From contig JABVXU010000787.1 in NCBI GenBank assembly GCA_013365365.1, positions 1 to 20,451 of the forward strand: a stretch of DNA of 20,451 bases, read 5' to 3'. Position 1 is the first letter of the stretch. Each line of letters starts with the position of its first letter. Positions 9,331 to 20,058 of this stretch are shown here, piece after piece. The translations under genes were made by a program, and so were the position numbers. The notes beneath the pieces were generated by a model that had not been told where the DNA came from, made no database searches, and saw only the letters and a program-made list of their open reading frames with translations. The stretch comes from Cruorifilaria tuberocauda (Eukaryota; Nematoda; Chromadorea; Rhabditida; Onchocercidae).

Positions 9331-10489
9331 AATATGTTTGTCTGTGTTGTGTGGTTACTGAAGATATCAAATTTTCGACGTAATGATAAACAAATGAAAG
9401 TGTTACGCAACAATATCTTCATTTGATCAAATTCTCAGTATTACTTTTATTGCATCAGATAGAGCATAACTACTCACTGATCCGTTACTCATATTTGACC
9501 AGTAAGTTATTTTTTTATCATAGAATCTAACAGGAAACTATGAAAGGGAAATTGAAATTGATATATTATTTAAAGAATTAACAAGTAACAATGATTGTTA
9601 CGTGAATGAACTTTTCCCGCAATAATATCAGGAATTAATTAATTCAAATTCGTCAATTCATGACGAATGTTATTCTCCCTATCCTTGATAAGTTCAATTT
9701 CTTTTTTGCATCATTGAATACCTTCAGTTTTTACTTTAATTATGTTTCTTACCTTTGTAGGAAAATTTTTTGTAGTATTTTTTACTTAAATGTAAGTTCA
9801 AAAATCACTTTGATGATTTTTTTTACTTCTAATTATATAACTCATCTTTTAATGAAAGTAATTTCTGCTACATTCCATTTAAGTTTATTATATTTCAAGA
9901 AAATAGAACTGGCACTAACATAATCTTTTACTTACTTTAACCAAGCAAAAAAAGTAAAACTTATTTTACTTCTTAAACATTCCAAATTAAACATATCAAG
10001 AAAGCGCCTAATACTAAGAAAAAAGAAAAGAGAAGATTAGAAATAAATGCGTTGCTTATTATTCCAAAGTTGAAATGATGACTTGTAGCTTAACCATATC
10101 CATCCTTTCATAGAAGGATAAAATGCTCATTAGCATAAGTAATATGAAAGATAATGAGTTACTCATTTCCATTATGCATATTTTACTAATTATGATCAAG
10201 TTACAGTAATCCATCAAATCAGCTGATAGTAACACTTGAAATAATGATATCAATAATATTGGTTATGAAAATGATCTAATTGACATTTATGCAAAACTGA
10301 TTTATTTGATGACATATTCGAATTCTTCACTTTGGTCTTTGTTCAATTTTAGAAAAGTAATACGTGATAATACCAAGTAAAATCAGTCAAAAATTAGCTA
10401 AAAAAAATTGAAGCTATAATCAGCTCATGAATATCTACTGTAGAGTACAGCTTCAGCTTCAGTTAAAATACGGTCACGTGTTCTTTATT

Positions 10490-10605
10490 TTCTAGAATAT
10501 TCAAGAATTTCAAGTATTATTAAGTAATTAGTTGGAAACTTAGGATGAATTTATTGATTTGATTTTTTAATTTCATTTAAACTATTACTTTCATTATTTC
10601 TAAAA
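10490..10605 (+). repeat. Dispersed element copy A with a perfect heat-shock element
   Basis: About 116 bp related along its whole length to 13728-13842 in the same orientation. The first 34 bases (from 10487) are identical in both copies. It opens with TTCTAGAATATTCAAGAA (10490-10507), four alternating TTC/GAA units with 2-bp spacing, which is the consensus heat-shock element bound by HSF-1. The far end is TTCTAAAA, corresponding to TTCTAGAA in copy B, so the element may have short inverted ends. It lies between the lectin and LAPTM4-like genes. No coding potential. Confidence 0.75.
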
Positions 10606-11815
10606 CAAAAGGAAGAAAAAAAAATACAAAAATTGCTCTAAAAGATTCAAATAATGCTTGCTATCAGTTCATTTTTAATTTATTTTATCCACTAATTTAG
10701 CTAACATTAGCTTACATTACACATGACATCATTTTTCGAGGAAGAAAAAAGTATGGTGAAAATAAAGAAAAAATAAATTAACTCTGAAATTTTTATTAGC
10801 AAAACAGAAAAAGTTTCATTTCATCACAATTCTAGTGCTATTCGTTTGTTGAAAACTGCAACAATTTTTTTACGCTTATTTAAAACGCTTTAAAATATTT
10901 CCGGTTTCCAAAAAAGTTCAAAATAATAATAACCAAGAAATCGACATAATAGTATGCACGGGGAAAATCATAAAGGTGAAGCCAAAGAATGATATTCATA
11001 CAGGAAGAAAAAAAGACTGAAAGTCGTATTAAATAATTATGAATCCGGGATTTTGAACTATTCGGATAGCTAAATAACAATTTGATAAATAACAATTCGA
11101 GAAAAAAAGCAAACTATAAAAAGGAATCTGACGAAGCAGAAAAAAAGAAAAAAGAAACAATTAGCATTTTGTTAAGAATTTAAATATGAAAAGATCCATG
11201 AGATGATAACGTCGCATTGCGTCATATATTCATATATGCATTTGACATAACCTTCCTATCCTTAGATGATAGGATTTTGATGAAGGTATAAAAAGTAATG
11301 AGTGAAAAGTATTTTTAATTAAAAGATAATAGTTTATAAGTTGTTCCAAATAAGCTTTATATAATTAGGTTATAAATGATAGTAACTTTGGATCATGTGA
11401 TAAATTATGAAGATAATTTCTTCCTTACCTATTATCAAGCGATAATGCTCGAGACAAACCTTCTTTTCTTTTATTTTACCATTTTTATCTCTTACATATC
11501 AAAGAATATAATATTGATCACTGTACACTGATAATCGACGGAATAACATAATTCAAGGTATTGAGAAAAACGGATAGAAGATAATAAAAATTAAAATAAA
11601 TTCTTTTTTTTTCAACATTGAAAGTAACAAAGTATATTGTATAGTATTATTAATCTGAAATAATTTTCCTCCAACTTCTGATTGCTTAAAACAATCAATA
11701 ATTGATTTGTGCATATAAATAATGATTGAATGTAGTTAATCGGCCAAAATTTAATTAGTAATTGTTATTTTTATACATAACTAAGAATCAGTTGATCAGT
11801 TAACAATTGCTATAT
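10606..11815. other. Spacer and probable 3' flank of the LAPTM4-like gene
   Basis: No supported exon. A nested hairpin (CCTTC-CTATC ... GATAG ... GAAGG, 11251-11286) is followed directly by TATAAAAAG on the plus strand (from about 11287), but no plus-strand gene follows. A 71-codon minus-strand ORF (10880-11095) lacks recognisable features and is treated as chance. Confidence 0.4.
11251..11286. other. Nested hairpin beside a TATA-like sequence
   Basis: An outer stem CCTTC/GAAGG and an inner stem CTATC/GATAG are separated by an asymmetric bulge on the 3' side and a loop CCTTAGAT. TATAAAAAG begins directly after it. It could be a small structured RNA or simply chance pairing. Confidence 0.2.
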
Positions 11816-14800
11816 TTATGGACTGTACGGATACAGATGACCGGAATCTGGTGATCCACTTCCGTCAGCGGCTGTTTTCGGTGGCATTTGCCATGTAGCT
11901 GTGTAGATTGGGTGACGAGAACCTTTTTTGGAGAATGGATCATCTGATCTAATCAAGAGGTATCGATTTAAGTACCTGAAAATGAAAACTGCATATTTAC
12001 TGTGTAATCGAGAAATAAATCATCGGTGTATATGCAAATAAACTATACCTTTCAATTGCAGATAAATTTTAATTTCTGAATGTTTAACAAAATAAGCCTA
12101 GGATTTAATAAAAATAGCTAGAATCAGATAATTTGATAACAAATTATATCTAAGATAAAATTAAACATAGACATTCTAGATAGAAACATTAAGCTTCTAT
12201 TATTAGCCCGGATTTTCCGAATTTTATTAAATTAAGCTACATCAAATGATATTTAACAATATTTTTTCCAACTATGATACAGGTTCTCAAGCATATTTCA
12301 TGCATCAGATCTATTCTACTGTTAAAAGTTTTATTACATGAAAATATGCATTCTGTAAAGATTAATAATAAATAAATAAAAACAAAATTTTGTAAATACC
12401 AGAAGATTTGAGAGTTTAGACGAATTGTTACACTCAGTAATTATCGAATACTAACTGTGTAAAAGCTAATAAAATGAAAAGCAAATATTTCAAAGCATCA
12501 TTTCTTTTACCTGTAAAGTTTGTAAATAATATAAAGAAAGAGCATTTCCAGTATTGCCATTGCAAGATATATTGCAATAATCATATAGCCAAGTGTTATA
12601 GTTGCTAAAAAAAATTATTACACAGTTCTTTATCAGCAAAAAATATTTTACATTTTTAAGTTATGAAAATTTTCACGATAAGTTCTGAGAAAACTTGAAA
12701 ATGACTATCTGATTATAGTATTATTAATTGTTTAAGGCAAGAATAGAAAGGTAAATAAGTTTCAAAAATTTTTATTAAATAATATAAGTGTTAAAATCTC
12801 TTTTTAAATATTAAGAAGTTTAAATAATATAAATCTTTAAATTCATTGTTTTTAGCCCTTCTTATTAATGCATTTTATTCATTCCAAAATTGTCAGTTTT
12901 TCTAAATTTAAAAAAAAAGAAAAAATTTTCTTCAATTTTAGGATAGAAATTATTTACAGAAATAGTAGAATGTATTTCAAATTGCATAAATTTTCTTTAG
13001 AAATCTCTAATTCTCTTCCTTCCATATGAAAATTTTTGCTTTTAAAGTAAATGTATAATTTTAGAATTTGTTTATTACTTTTATTTCTCCAAAAAGGAAA
13101 AAATGAATTGAAATGATTAAAAATTTTGAAAAAAGAAACGAAACCATCATCGGTGATATGATAATTTGCATGACCAAGAAGATTTCGAATACCGCGGTAT
13201 GCACCAAAAATTAGCAGTAGTGTAACAACAAATGCCACAATAATCAGGAACACTATCAAAAATACCTAAAATTAATTAATTAAATTAAAATATATCAATA
13301 AAAAAATGGATCAGTTATATTCATCAAGAAACGTTTTCAAAACATTTACTTAAAAATTCTAATCATAATAACTGTCAATATTAAATTGTTATTTCAAATT
13401 AATTATAACGATAAAAGTATCCGTTATGATAAACGTGATAATTATGATAATCACTTTATCACTGTGTTTTCTTTCATCAGTTGATTTGTGCAAGTTGATC
13501 TTTTTTCTTAATTTAATTTGCCTCACACTTTCAATTTTAAATTTCGCAAAATCTAGTAAAAGCTTTTTAGTTCAACTTATTTTTGTAAGCTATTAGTAAA
13601 CATAAGATCAGTTGGACATGAAATTAAAAAACATGAACATTAAATCAGAAATTCTTTTTTGCTTATCATTGCTAATTAAAGTTAAAATCAATCAAATCTC
13701 TTATCTCCAACTTTTTTCATCGTCATTTTCTAGAATATTCAAGAATTTCAAGTATTATCGAGTAATTAGTTAGAAATTTGAATTGGATTGATTGATTCCT
13801 TTTTCAATTTCATTTGAAATATTACTTGCATTATTTCTAGAACAAAAAAAAAAGAATGGAACACAATTTCATTAAAATTTTTAACATCAGATAAAGCTCA
13901 ATTTTATGAGTCATTTAACAAACTTTCGGGAAGTCTCTCTCATCTGTTGATGATGCAAATGAAATCTTAAGTGATTTCGAATTGTTTAAAACTTGATATA
14001 CTAGGAATGTAAGATTAATGTAAGAAAGTTAGAAAATTTATGCTATTTTTAACATGATAGCAATTAAATGTAATTAAACTTTGCCAATCTCTGATAAACT
14101 CTGAATGTAATCTATTGCAATTGAAATTATCAGCTTACTTCCGATACGTTGCCATGTTGTAATTAATGTAAGAAAGATGAAATGTAAAATGATGAATAAA
14201 TCAGTATCGAACAATTTCGAATAGCAATACTAACATAACATTACTAACACATTTATAAAACATTTAATATATAACTAATAAATAACAGGTTTGAAAACAG
14301 TATAAGTTTGAAAAGAATTAAATAATTGAAGTCATTATTTGAGAAAAAAATTTAGCATAAAAGAGTGAAATTAACTAAGCATTATCAGTAAATATCAATA
14401 AAGAATAAAATAATGTAAAAATTAATTTGAATGCTTCCATGATAGACTTTAAAATTATGATTAAGTAATTCAAATCTTATAATATTACGAATCTACTGAT
14501 AGATGAATTACTGACAACTTGTTGATATTATTGATAAATGTTTTTTGCTAACTATCATTAGCATTTTGCATTCATTTCATTTTTAATAAATCCAAAAAAT
14601 AAAAAATCAAATGAAAAAATTTAAAAACTAACAAAATTGAAAAAGGAAAATTTAAATGGAAAGATTAATAAAATTAACCTGAGCGGTAAGATGTGGTATT
14701 AATAGACGGCCGTTTTCAGTTTTGATCGCATATAATAGTAGCGCAATTACTATTAATATTACAATTATACTTGTAATACCTAAAACAAAAAAGTATCAGT

Positions 14801-16259
14801 TATAATACATATATAGTAAAAAGTATTTATAATAAAATTTATTAAAAATTAAAAGTTCCATCAGTAGAATGTAGAATGTAGAATAATGAAAATATACAAT
14901 ATCAATACTCAGAAATAAAGTAAAGAGAAGAAATAAAGTATTCAATGTTTAGAAGATTGAAATAAAAATTAACTGATATTTGAGGCATTTCAGCATTGCA
15001 AATTTAAACTCTTACTGTTACTGCTGTAATTTATGAAGTTATTTATCATTTGAGTAATTAATTTAATGATTAATTTGTGCGAAGTTATTTATCATTAAAC
15101 TGTACCAAAACTACTAACTAACCAGTTTTTCATGACATTTTTCTACTGGTATGACAACTTTTTTTCATCCCAATCGATTCATTTTTTACTCATTTCCGCA
15201 TTAATCTTTTAGACAAAAGAATTGAAATGATTTATTTTTTAAATCATACTTCAATTACTTTAGATAACTTCAAATTTGATCTAAATTACTTAACGATTAT
15301 AACAACTCATAATTAATTATAAAAATTAGTTTATTCAAATATTTGAAACTGAACAAATTTAAAATTTTGAACTAAATTTTCATTAGTTCCCTCATATAAT
15401 TCCCGTTTCAAATTGTTCAGATATTTTCTTGAAATTTAGATACAAGCATTTATTGTCCTTATCATCCTGATAAGATATCAGGAAATTTTTGAAAAAAGAA
15501 TATTCTTATGGCTATGTCATTTACTAACTTTGTACCAATTTTGCGCCAATTTTGGTACCAATTTTAAATTTAGAGGAAAAATAATCAATTAAGGATTTTT
15601 ATTTAATTTATTAATTTATTTAGATAAAATAATGTGCGAATGAATTATGCCTAATTGTTTTGAAGTAAACAATAATTGATCAGTTTTAATCATAATTAAT
15701 AAATGAACGATGACAAACCGATAATAAACCAAATTAGATAATAAGTTCCGAAAAGTTGAAGATTTCGGATTAGACCATATACGGCTAATAAGCATATTAT
15801 CAATTCAATTATCGCTACTATTACACCAGCTGTCTGCAAATATTACATACTTCTATTAAGCTTGAAATTGATATCATATTCTGAAATTTCAAATTCTCAA
15901 AACTAAAGGCTAAATGATCATTTGAAAATTGATAATATAATAAAATACTTATTGAAGAATTTAAATTTCTATTAGCTAATTGAAATGGGACAAATCAGAA
16001 ATTAAAATTTAATTAGTAACTAAACAAGTAACTAATTACTTGAGATAAATAAACTGCAATCGTATCAAATTTATCTTTTCGAATTTAATTTTTTTCTTTT
16101 TCAATTCTAAAATTATGTTATAAAATTTGATTAATAAATGATAATTTAAAAGCTTGAAAAATAAATTAAATTAAAAAAAAATGTGATGAATAAAAAAAAG
16201 TTAAGATAAATGATTACTCGCAGTGAACAGCAAGCAAATCGTCCCTCAGAATCGACCAT
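11816..16259 (-). CDS. LAPTM4/MTP-like four-transmembrane lysosomal-type protein (6 exons, 210 aa)
   Basis: Exons on the minus strand: 16259-16218, 15833-15719, 14779-14679, 13265-13145, 12604-12511, 11975-11816 (stop TAA). Intron phases are 0,1,0,1,2 and the total is 633 nt. The N-terminus MVDSEGRFACCSLRTAG carries a Cys pair before an RTAG turn, as in LAPTM4 proteins. Four hydrophobic segments follow at about 17-36, 45-71, 87-109 and 129-157. The loop GRLLIPHLTAQVF (76-88) matches the GWLIPFF-type region of LAPTM4, and YRYLNRYLLIR after the last segment matches its juxtamembrane end. These matches are from memory of the family, not a search. LAPTM4 proteins sit in late endosomes and lysosomes and affect transporter sorting. 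The cytosolic tail (158-210) is basic, then Pro/Gly/Ser-rich, with HPIY and LYPY but no PPxY. Exon 4's donor (G|GTTTCG) is weak but is the one that keeps frame. Introns run 384-1413 bp. Confidence 0.82.
13728..13842 (+). repeat. Dispersed element copy B with the same perfect heat-shock element, in intron 3 of the LAPTM4-like gene
   Basis: The same element as 10490-10605, in the same orientation, 3238 bp away. TTCTAGAATATTCAAGAA is at 13728-13745. The opening 34 bases (13725-13758) are identical to copy A; the rest is diverged but alignable, including TTCATTT.AAA/GAATATTACTT and CATTATTTCTA. This copy ends TTCTAGAA (13835-13842), complementary to its own start. It lies inside the intron 13266-14678, so it could influence transcription of the host gene. 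Confidence 0.75.
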
Positions 16260-16574
16260 ATCTCCAATAGTTTATTCTTCTTCCTCTACTTCTGATAGAA
16301 CTTTGTTCAAAAATTTCTTTCCTTTATCACTCCCTCTCTCTCTGTGTATTTTTACTTTCTACGTTAATTTGTGGTGAAGTGGTTGATAGCTTGTTGAAGC
16401 AGAGAGAGAAAAGACGATGAAGTTGAAAGTGGAAAAGATAAAAAATTTTTTAAAGAGGATATTGTGTTATTTAGCTGCATGAAGTATAAAATGATGAGAA
16501 GAAGTAAATAGAATTGAAATGAAAGTAAGCTAGAAATGATTGGAGAAGTTTAAGCATACTTACATTTAAGCCTG

Positions 16575-16691
16575 TTAAATAATAATAATAGCTAAGTTGA
16601 AGGATTGCTGATGAATTGCTGATCCATCCAGTGTATTTTCAACAACTTTCACTTTCTCTTCTCTTTCTTCTCGTTGAACTATATCATCCAT
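16575..16691 (-). other. Purine-rich 38-codon ORF upstream of the LAPTM4-like gene: uORF or 5' exon
   Basis: An ATG at 16691 opens MDDIVQREEREEKVKVVENT, then LDGSAIHQQSFNLA and four Ile before TAA at 16575. A strong donor (GTAAGTATG) follows 11 bases after the stop. The Glu/Arg/Lys content partly reflects the GA-rich strand, so it may be noncoding. It could be an upstream ORF in a spliced 5' leader of the LAPTM4-like gene, whose start codon is about 430 bp further on. Confidence 0.25.
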
Positions 16692-16848
16692 CGATACGTT
16701 TGCTTTTCTACTCAATTAATACATCAAATATCAATCAATTATTTTATTTTCACAACAAATACTGATTTATAATGATATCAAATACTTATCACTGATAATG
16801 AAACAAATTTATCATTAATATATTGATTAGCAGATAACACATTGCATT

Positions 16849-16873
16849 GATAATTCATAATAAATGAATTATC
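16849..16873. repeat. Perfect inverted repeat GATAATTCAT-AATAA-ATGAATTATC
   Basis: A 10-bp perfect stem with a 5-base loop, about 590 bp upstream of the LAPTM4-like start codon. ATGAAGCATTGC follows at 16884-16895; the same 12-mer occurs upstream of the lectin gene at about 8700. Either may be chance in this base composition. Confidence 0.35.
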
Positions 16874-16996
16874 ATTAATTAATGATGAAGCATTGCAGTA
16901 TGATTAAAAAAATTAAATAACAACTGCTTAAATGCATTAATAGCATATGTTGAAGAAATGAATAGCCTAGAATTTGAAGAAATGATTTTTCTATAG

Positions 16997-16998
<2 letters not shown>

Positions 16999-17027
<29 letters not shown>
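16999..17027. repeat. (AC)n microsatellite
   Basis: An uninterrupted AC dinucleotide run of about 29 bases, between the LAPTM4-like gene and the AT-hook gene. Probably variable between individuals. Confidence 0.95.
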
Positions 17028-17031
<4 letters not shown>

Positions 17032-17204
17032 AAATCTTTTTGAGATCCTTTTTCACTTTTATTTTCAATTTAATTAAAATTAAAAAAAAAAAGGAAAATG
17101 ACGTGAAAATAACAAACTTGATCATGCCTGAATAGGATTTCTAGAAAAATGAAGCAAGAAACTTATTTATTGGAATGGTACTACCTTAATAAGTGCTTAC
17201 TTAC

Positions 17205-17247
17205 CTGCCGTGGTATTTATACAAAAAAATGCTGACAACTTTTTCAT
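17205..17247 (-). other. Candidate short first exon with a strong splice donor
   Basis: An ATG at 17247 reads MKKLSAFFCINTTA, then G, followed by a consensus donor (CGGCAG|GTAAGTAAG), giving a phase-1 exon. A basic start followed by hydrophobic residues resembles a signal peptide. One possible continuation starts after the acceptor CATTTTTCTAG at 17141-17151 and reads EILFRHDQVCYFHV in phase before running into a poly-T tract. Neither partner nor family is established. Confidence 0.22.
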
Positions 17248-18953
17248 ACCTATTAATCAGGCTACTATTATCTGATCCATTTTACCTTGCTATTTTTTGC
17301 GTAAAAAATCTTTATTAATCTATGAGTAATTTTACATGACTCTTGCTTTATAATTTTCCTAGTTGTACTAAAAGTTGGAATATAAATTCTATTCAATAAT
17401 TTAAGTATTGAGAGCAAAAAAAAATGAAAGGAAAAAGAGTCTTATTGACGGAATAAAATCTTTGATAATATCTGATAATTGATTATATTTGCTGATAAAG
17501 TCGCCAATTTTTTGCTTAACGATATTAGATTTTCATATAATTTTAGGTTCTCCATCGATCTGATATGATTCAAATTAACTAAAGATATCATTAAGCTAAT
17601 TAAACTAAGTGAAATTCAAATTTGAGTAGAAATTGCTTATGTTCCATCGTTTTTTGGTTCTTTAGAATAAATTTTTATTCTCAATAAAATTCGAATCCAA
17701 ACTTGAATTTGAATTAAAAATTATTAAAAATACATATTAATAGTAAAAAATTCATTTATAAAAACTAAATGCTTTCTCTAAGAATCGATCCGATAGTGTC
17801 GAATTAAAATTTATTATGAATTTTATATAATTTTGCTATATTAATCTCATACTGACGTCATTACCTATTTCGTACTTTTTTACTTATGTGTCATGCATGT
17901 ATGTCCGTACATTTTTCGTTTATCTGCAGATTTTCATTACTTTTCATGATATTTTTGATTAATCTTTTTATCAGTTTTATTAATTCTAGTAATTCTTATT
18001 TTAGGATGAAAATAAAAAGATATTGAATTGGTAAGAAAACTAACAGAGTAAGAGAAAGAGAGGTGTAAAATGTTCAAAACAAAGCAATAATTTTTCTGAA
18101 AAAACAAAAGTAAAATGGTAATGTGAAGGAAATCTGTTTGTCGAAGGGCAAATTAGTGTAAGCAACCCGATCGGTTCTTGAAAATACTAATCAGACTACA
18201 TATTCTTAAGATTAAAACTTTTAGAAAAAAACTACTTCATTTCAAAACAAAAAAAGAATTCTGAAAAAACTTTCCAATAATACAAGTATCATTTTATAAA
18301 AGAAAAAATCATTGTTCAATTGTTCAATTTGAAATTGCTTTAAAAAAGGGAATATGAAATAATTATCTCTAGAAAAATTTCAACTCTATCAAATACGCAC
18401 AAAATAATTTGGCTCTCAACCTCTTCTTTCAGTGCTATATTCAATTATAGTATCGATGTATCCCCTTATTCAAATTTAAACTTAAATTCAAATACAAAAC
18501 TTCAAGCATTCAAAAAGAATGAAAAATATATAGCAAACAGAATGGATAAAAGTTTTAAGTCAAGTAGTTCAAAAATAGGAAGTTCAATGTTTGCCATAAA
18601 AATCAGAAACAGTTTTTTTCCTTTTATTTACAAGTTTATTTATAAATATTTTCTCTCAATTTTATTTGAAAACGAATTTGGCACTACTGCAAAATTATTT
18701 TTCAATCAAAATAATTAAAAAAAAATAAAGATTTCAAAAAGAAACATAGATCTCAATTGAAAATTTTGAAATAATTCTTGATCTGAATATAATTTGAATA
18801 ATTTGAATTTGTCAGATTACTACTCTAAAATTCTTTAAATACTTTGAACTAAGAAAAAATTCATACTAAATAATTCTTAAAGTATTGCATTTCTCTAATA
18901 AATAAGCTTATTTTTCACACATTCAAATTCTTTTTGGAATAGGTATTTCAATA

Positions 18954-18957
<4 letters not shown>

Positions 18958-18994
<37 letters not shown>
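18958..18994. repeat. (AG)n microsatellite
   Basis: An uninterrupted AG run of about 36 bases, followed by more purine-rich sequence to about 19033. No gene is associated with it. Confidence 0.95.
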
Positions 18995-18997
<3 letters not shown>

Positions 18998-19752
18998 GAA
19001 GAAAGAGAAAAAGAGAGGTAAAAAGGAAAAAGCAATTCAAATAAAAGAAATTAAGGAATTTGAAAAGACATATTATATTCGTAAAAATATACAACCTATG
19101 ACAAGGAATCGATGTATGCATTATTCTTTCCGACGGGATAATTAATTAATTAATTGCGTGAATAAAAAATTTAGATAATAGAAAACTTTACAGTTTGTTA
19201 ACATTTTGAAAATATTATCAGAAATTATTTGATTAAAGAATGATTAAAATGAATATCAAATTCATTCAGTCCAAATCCTTAGCGCATTACTATCGAACGA
19301 GGAATCAAAGAATATTAAATATACTCGTAACTAAAAATTTTCCCATACCCTTTAATTACTCAAACTATTCTAATTAAACTTTTATTCAAATATAATTGAA
19401 AATGCAGCAAATGTCATGGATAAGAGCAATACTTTTAATATTACGTAATTATAAAGAAGGAAAAACAAAAACCTATGTACAACAGCCGTAAGTTCGCATT
19501 CATGGACACTTTTTAACACTTGTACACAACTTGAATCTATGTGAATCCAGCTTTACTCCAGAAACGAAATATTGAAGCAGTAAGAAATTTTTCCATATCA
19601 CCTGAAATAACAAGGAAAAAATTGACTAAAGTATTGAGAGAAAGAAACTCGTAAGTAATGAATAAGAATTATTAATTAAGAATAAATACTTCCTAATAAT
19701 AACAAAAGAGCACGGTTAGAAAGAAAACAAAAACAAAAAAAAATTAGTCAAG

Positions 19753-19880
19753 AAAAGCATGCAAAATAAGTTAAAGATAAGATATTAATAAATGAAGTAT
19801 GTTAAAAAGGCATGCAAAATAAGTTACAAGATATCAACAAAAAAAGTAAATAAAAAAGGCATACAAAGATAAGGTTAGAA
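19753..19880. repeat. Decayed tandem repeat, unit about 50 bp, two and a half copies
   Basis: The copies open with AAAAGCATGCAAAATAAGTT (19753), AAAAGGCATGCAAAATAAGT (about 19804) and AAAAAGGCATACAAAGATAA (about 19853). Later copies are shorter and diverged. No coding potential. Confidence 0.55.
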
Positions 19881-20058
19881 GTAAAATTTACTCTAATTAT
19901 AAATATCAGAGCTGATAAAATTTAATCACTCTGATATTCGACCACTTTTTCGTCTATATTTTCAAAATTTGCAACATTGATTGATTGATGAGAAATCTGA
20001 AATATACCGTTGTGACGACGTTTGTAAAAGTTACGGAAATCACTACAACTCTGACTTA

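Larger units (their letters stand above)
8279..10489. other. Upstream region of the lectin gene and AT-rich spacer
   Basis: This should include the lectin promoter. I see no clear TATA box or trans-splice acceptor immediately before the start codon; the nearest AG before the ATG is AATATTAG. Possible elements are an 8-bp hairpin (8418-8442) and two CTGATAA GATA-type sites near 8695 and 8710, but the motif is common by chance in such AT-rich DNA. A less AT-rich island lies at about 9225-9345. ORFs of 64 and 87 codons in 9660-10253 look like chance. Confidence 0.45.
16260..20058. other. Upstream region of the LAPTM4-like gene and AT-rich spacer
   Basis: It should contain the promoter and perhaps 5' untranslated exons of the LAPTM4-like gene. 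A good donor (AAT|GTAAGTATG, intron side from 16563) and a possible acceptor (TCTATCAG, just before 16291) could remove a 5' UTR intron. Other contents are a short purine-rich ORF (16575-16691), an inverted repeat (16849-16873), an (AC)n tract, an (AG)n tract, a short candidate first exon (17205-17247), a perfect TGACGTCA site (17853-17860) with no gene near it, and a decayed tandem repeat (19753-19880). I could establish no complete gene here. Confidence 0.45.

Noticed and set aside
9660..9923. 87-codon plus-strand ORF, Phe/Ile/Leu-rich
   Set aside because: With about 37% A and 37% T, roughly one stop-free run this long is expected in 20 kb by chance. It has no motif, no splice context and a T-rich strand that favours Phe.
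10059..10253. 64-codon hydrophobic minus-strand ORF
   Set aside because: Considered as a chemoreceptor fragment, but there is no family motif, partner exon or splice sites.
10880..11095. 71-codon minus-strand ORF
   Set aside because: Hydrophobic composition is expected in AT-rich DNA; no exon structure or motif.
12954..13144. Extension of exon 4 of the LAPTM4-like gene as one 101-codon ORF
   Set aside because: The donor at 13144 keeps frame into the next exon and gives the family-like fourth membrane segment; the read-through part is Phe/Lys/Asn-rich intron sequence.
6173..16259. A minus-strand operon joining the LAPTM4-like and lectin genes
   Set aside because: The 3.5-kb gap is far larger than the usual nematode operon spacing of about 100 bp to 1 kb.
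16270..16403. Long plus-strand open stretch ending in KQREKRR before a stop, resembling a hydrophobic leader plus a dibasic cleavage site
   Set aside because: No ATG; the leader arises from a pyrimidine-rich tract and the basic end from a purine tract, and it lies in the upstream region of an opposite-strand gene.
17685..17700. ATTCGAATCC, similar to a tRNA B-box
   Set aside because: No A-box, cloverleaf stems or terminator at the right distances.
17853..17860. Perfect CRE palindrome TGACGTCA
   Set aside because: Single 8-mer with no gene start nearby; too little to call a regulatory site.
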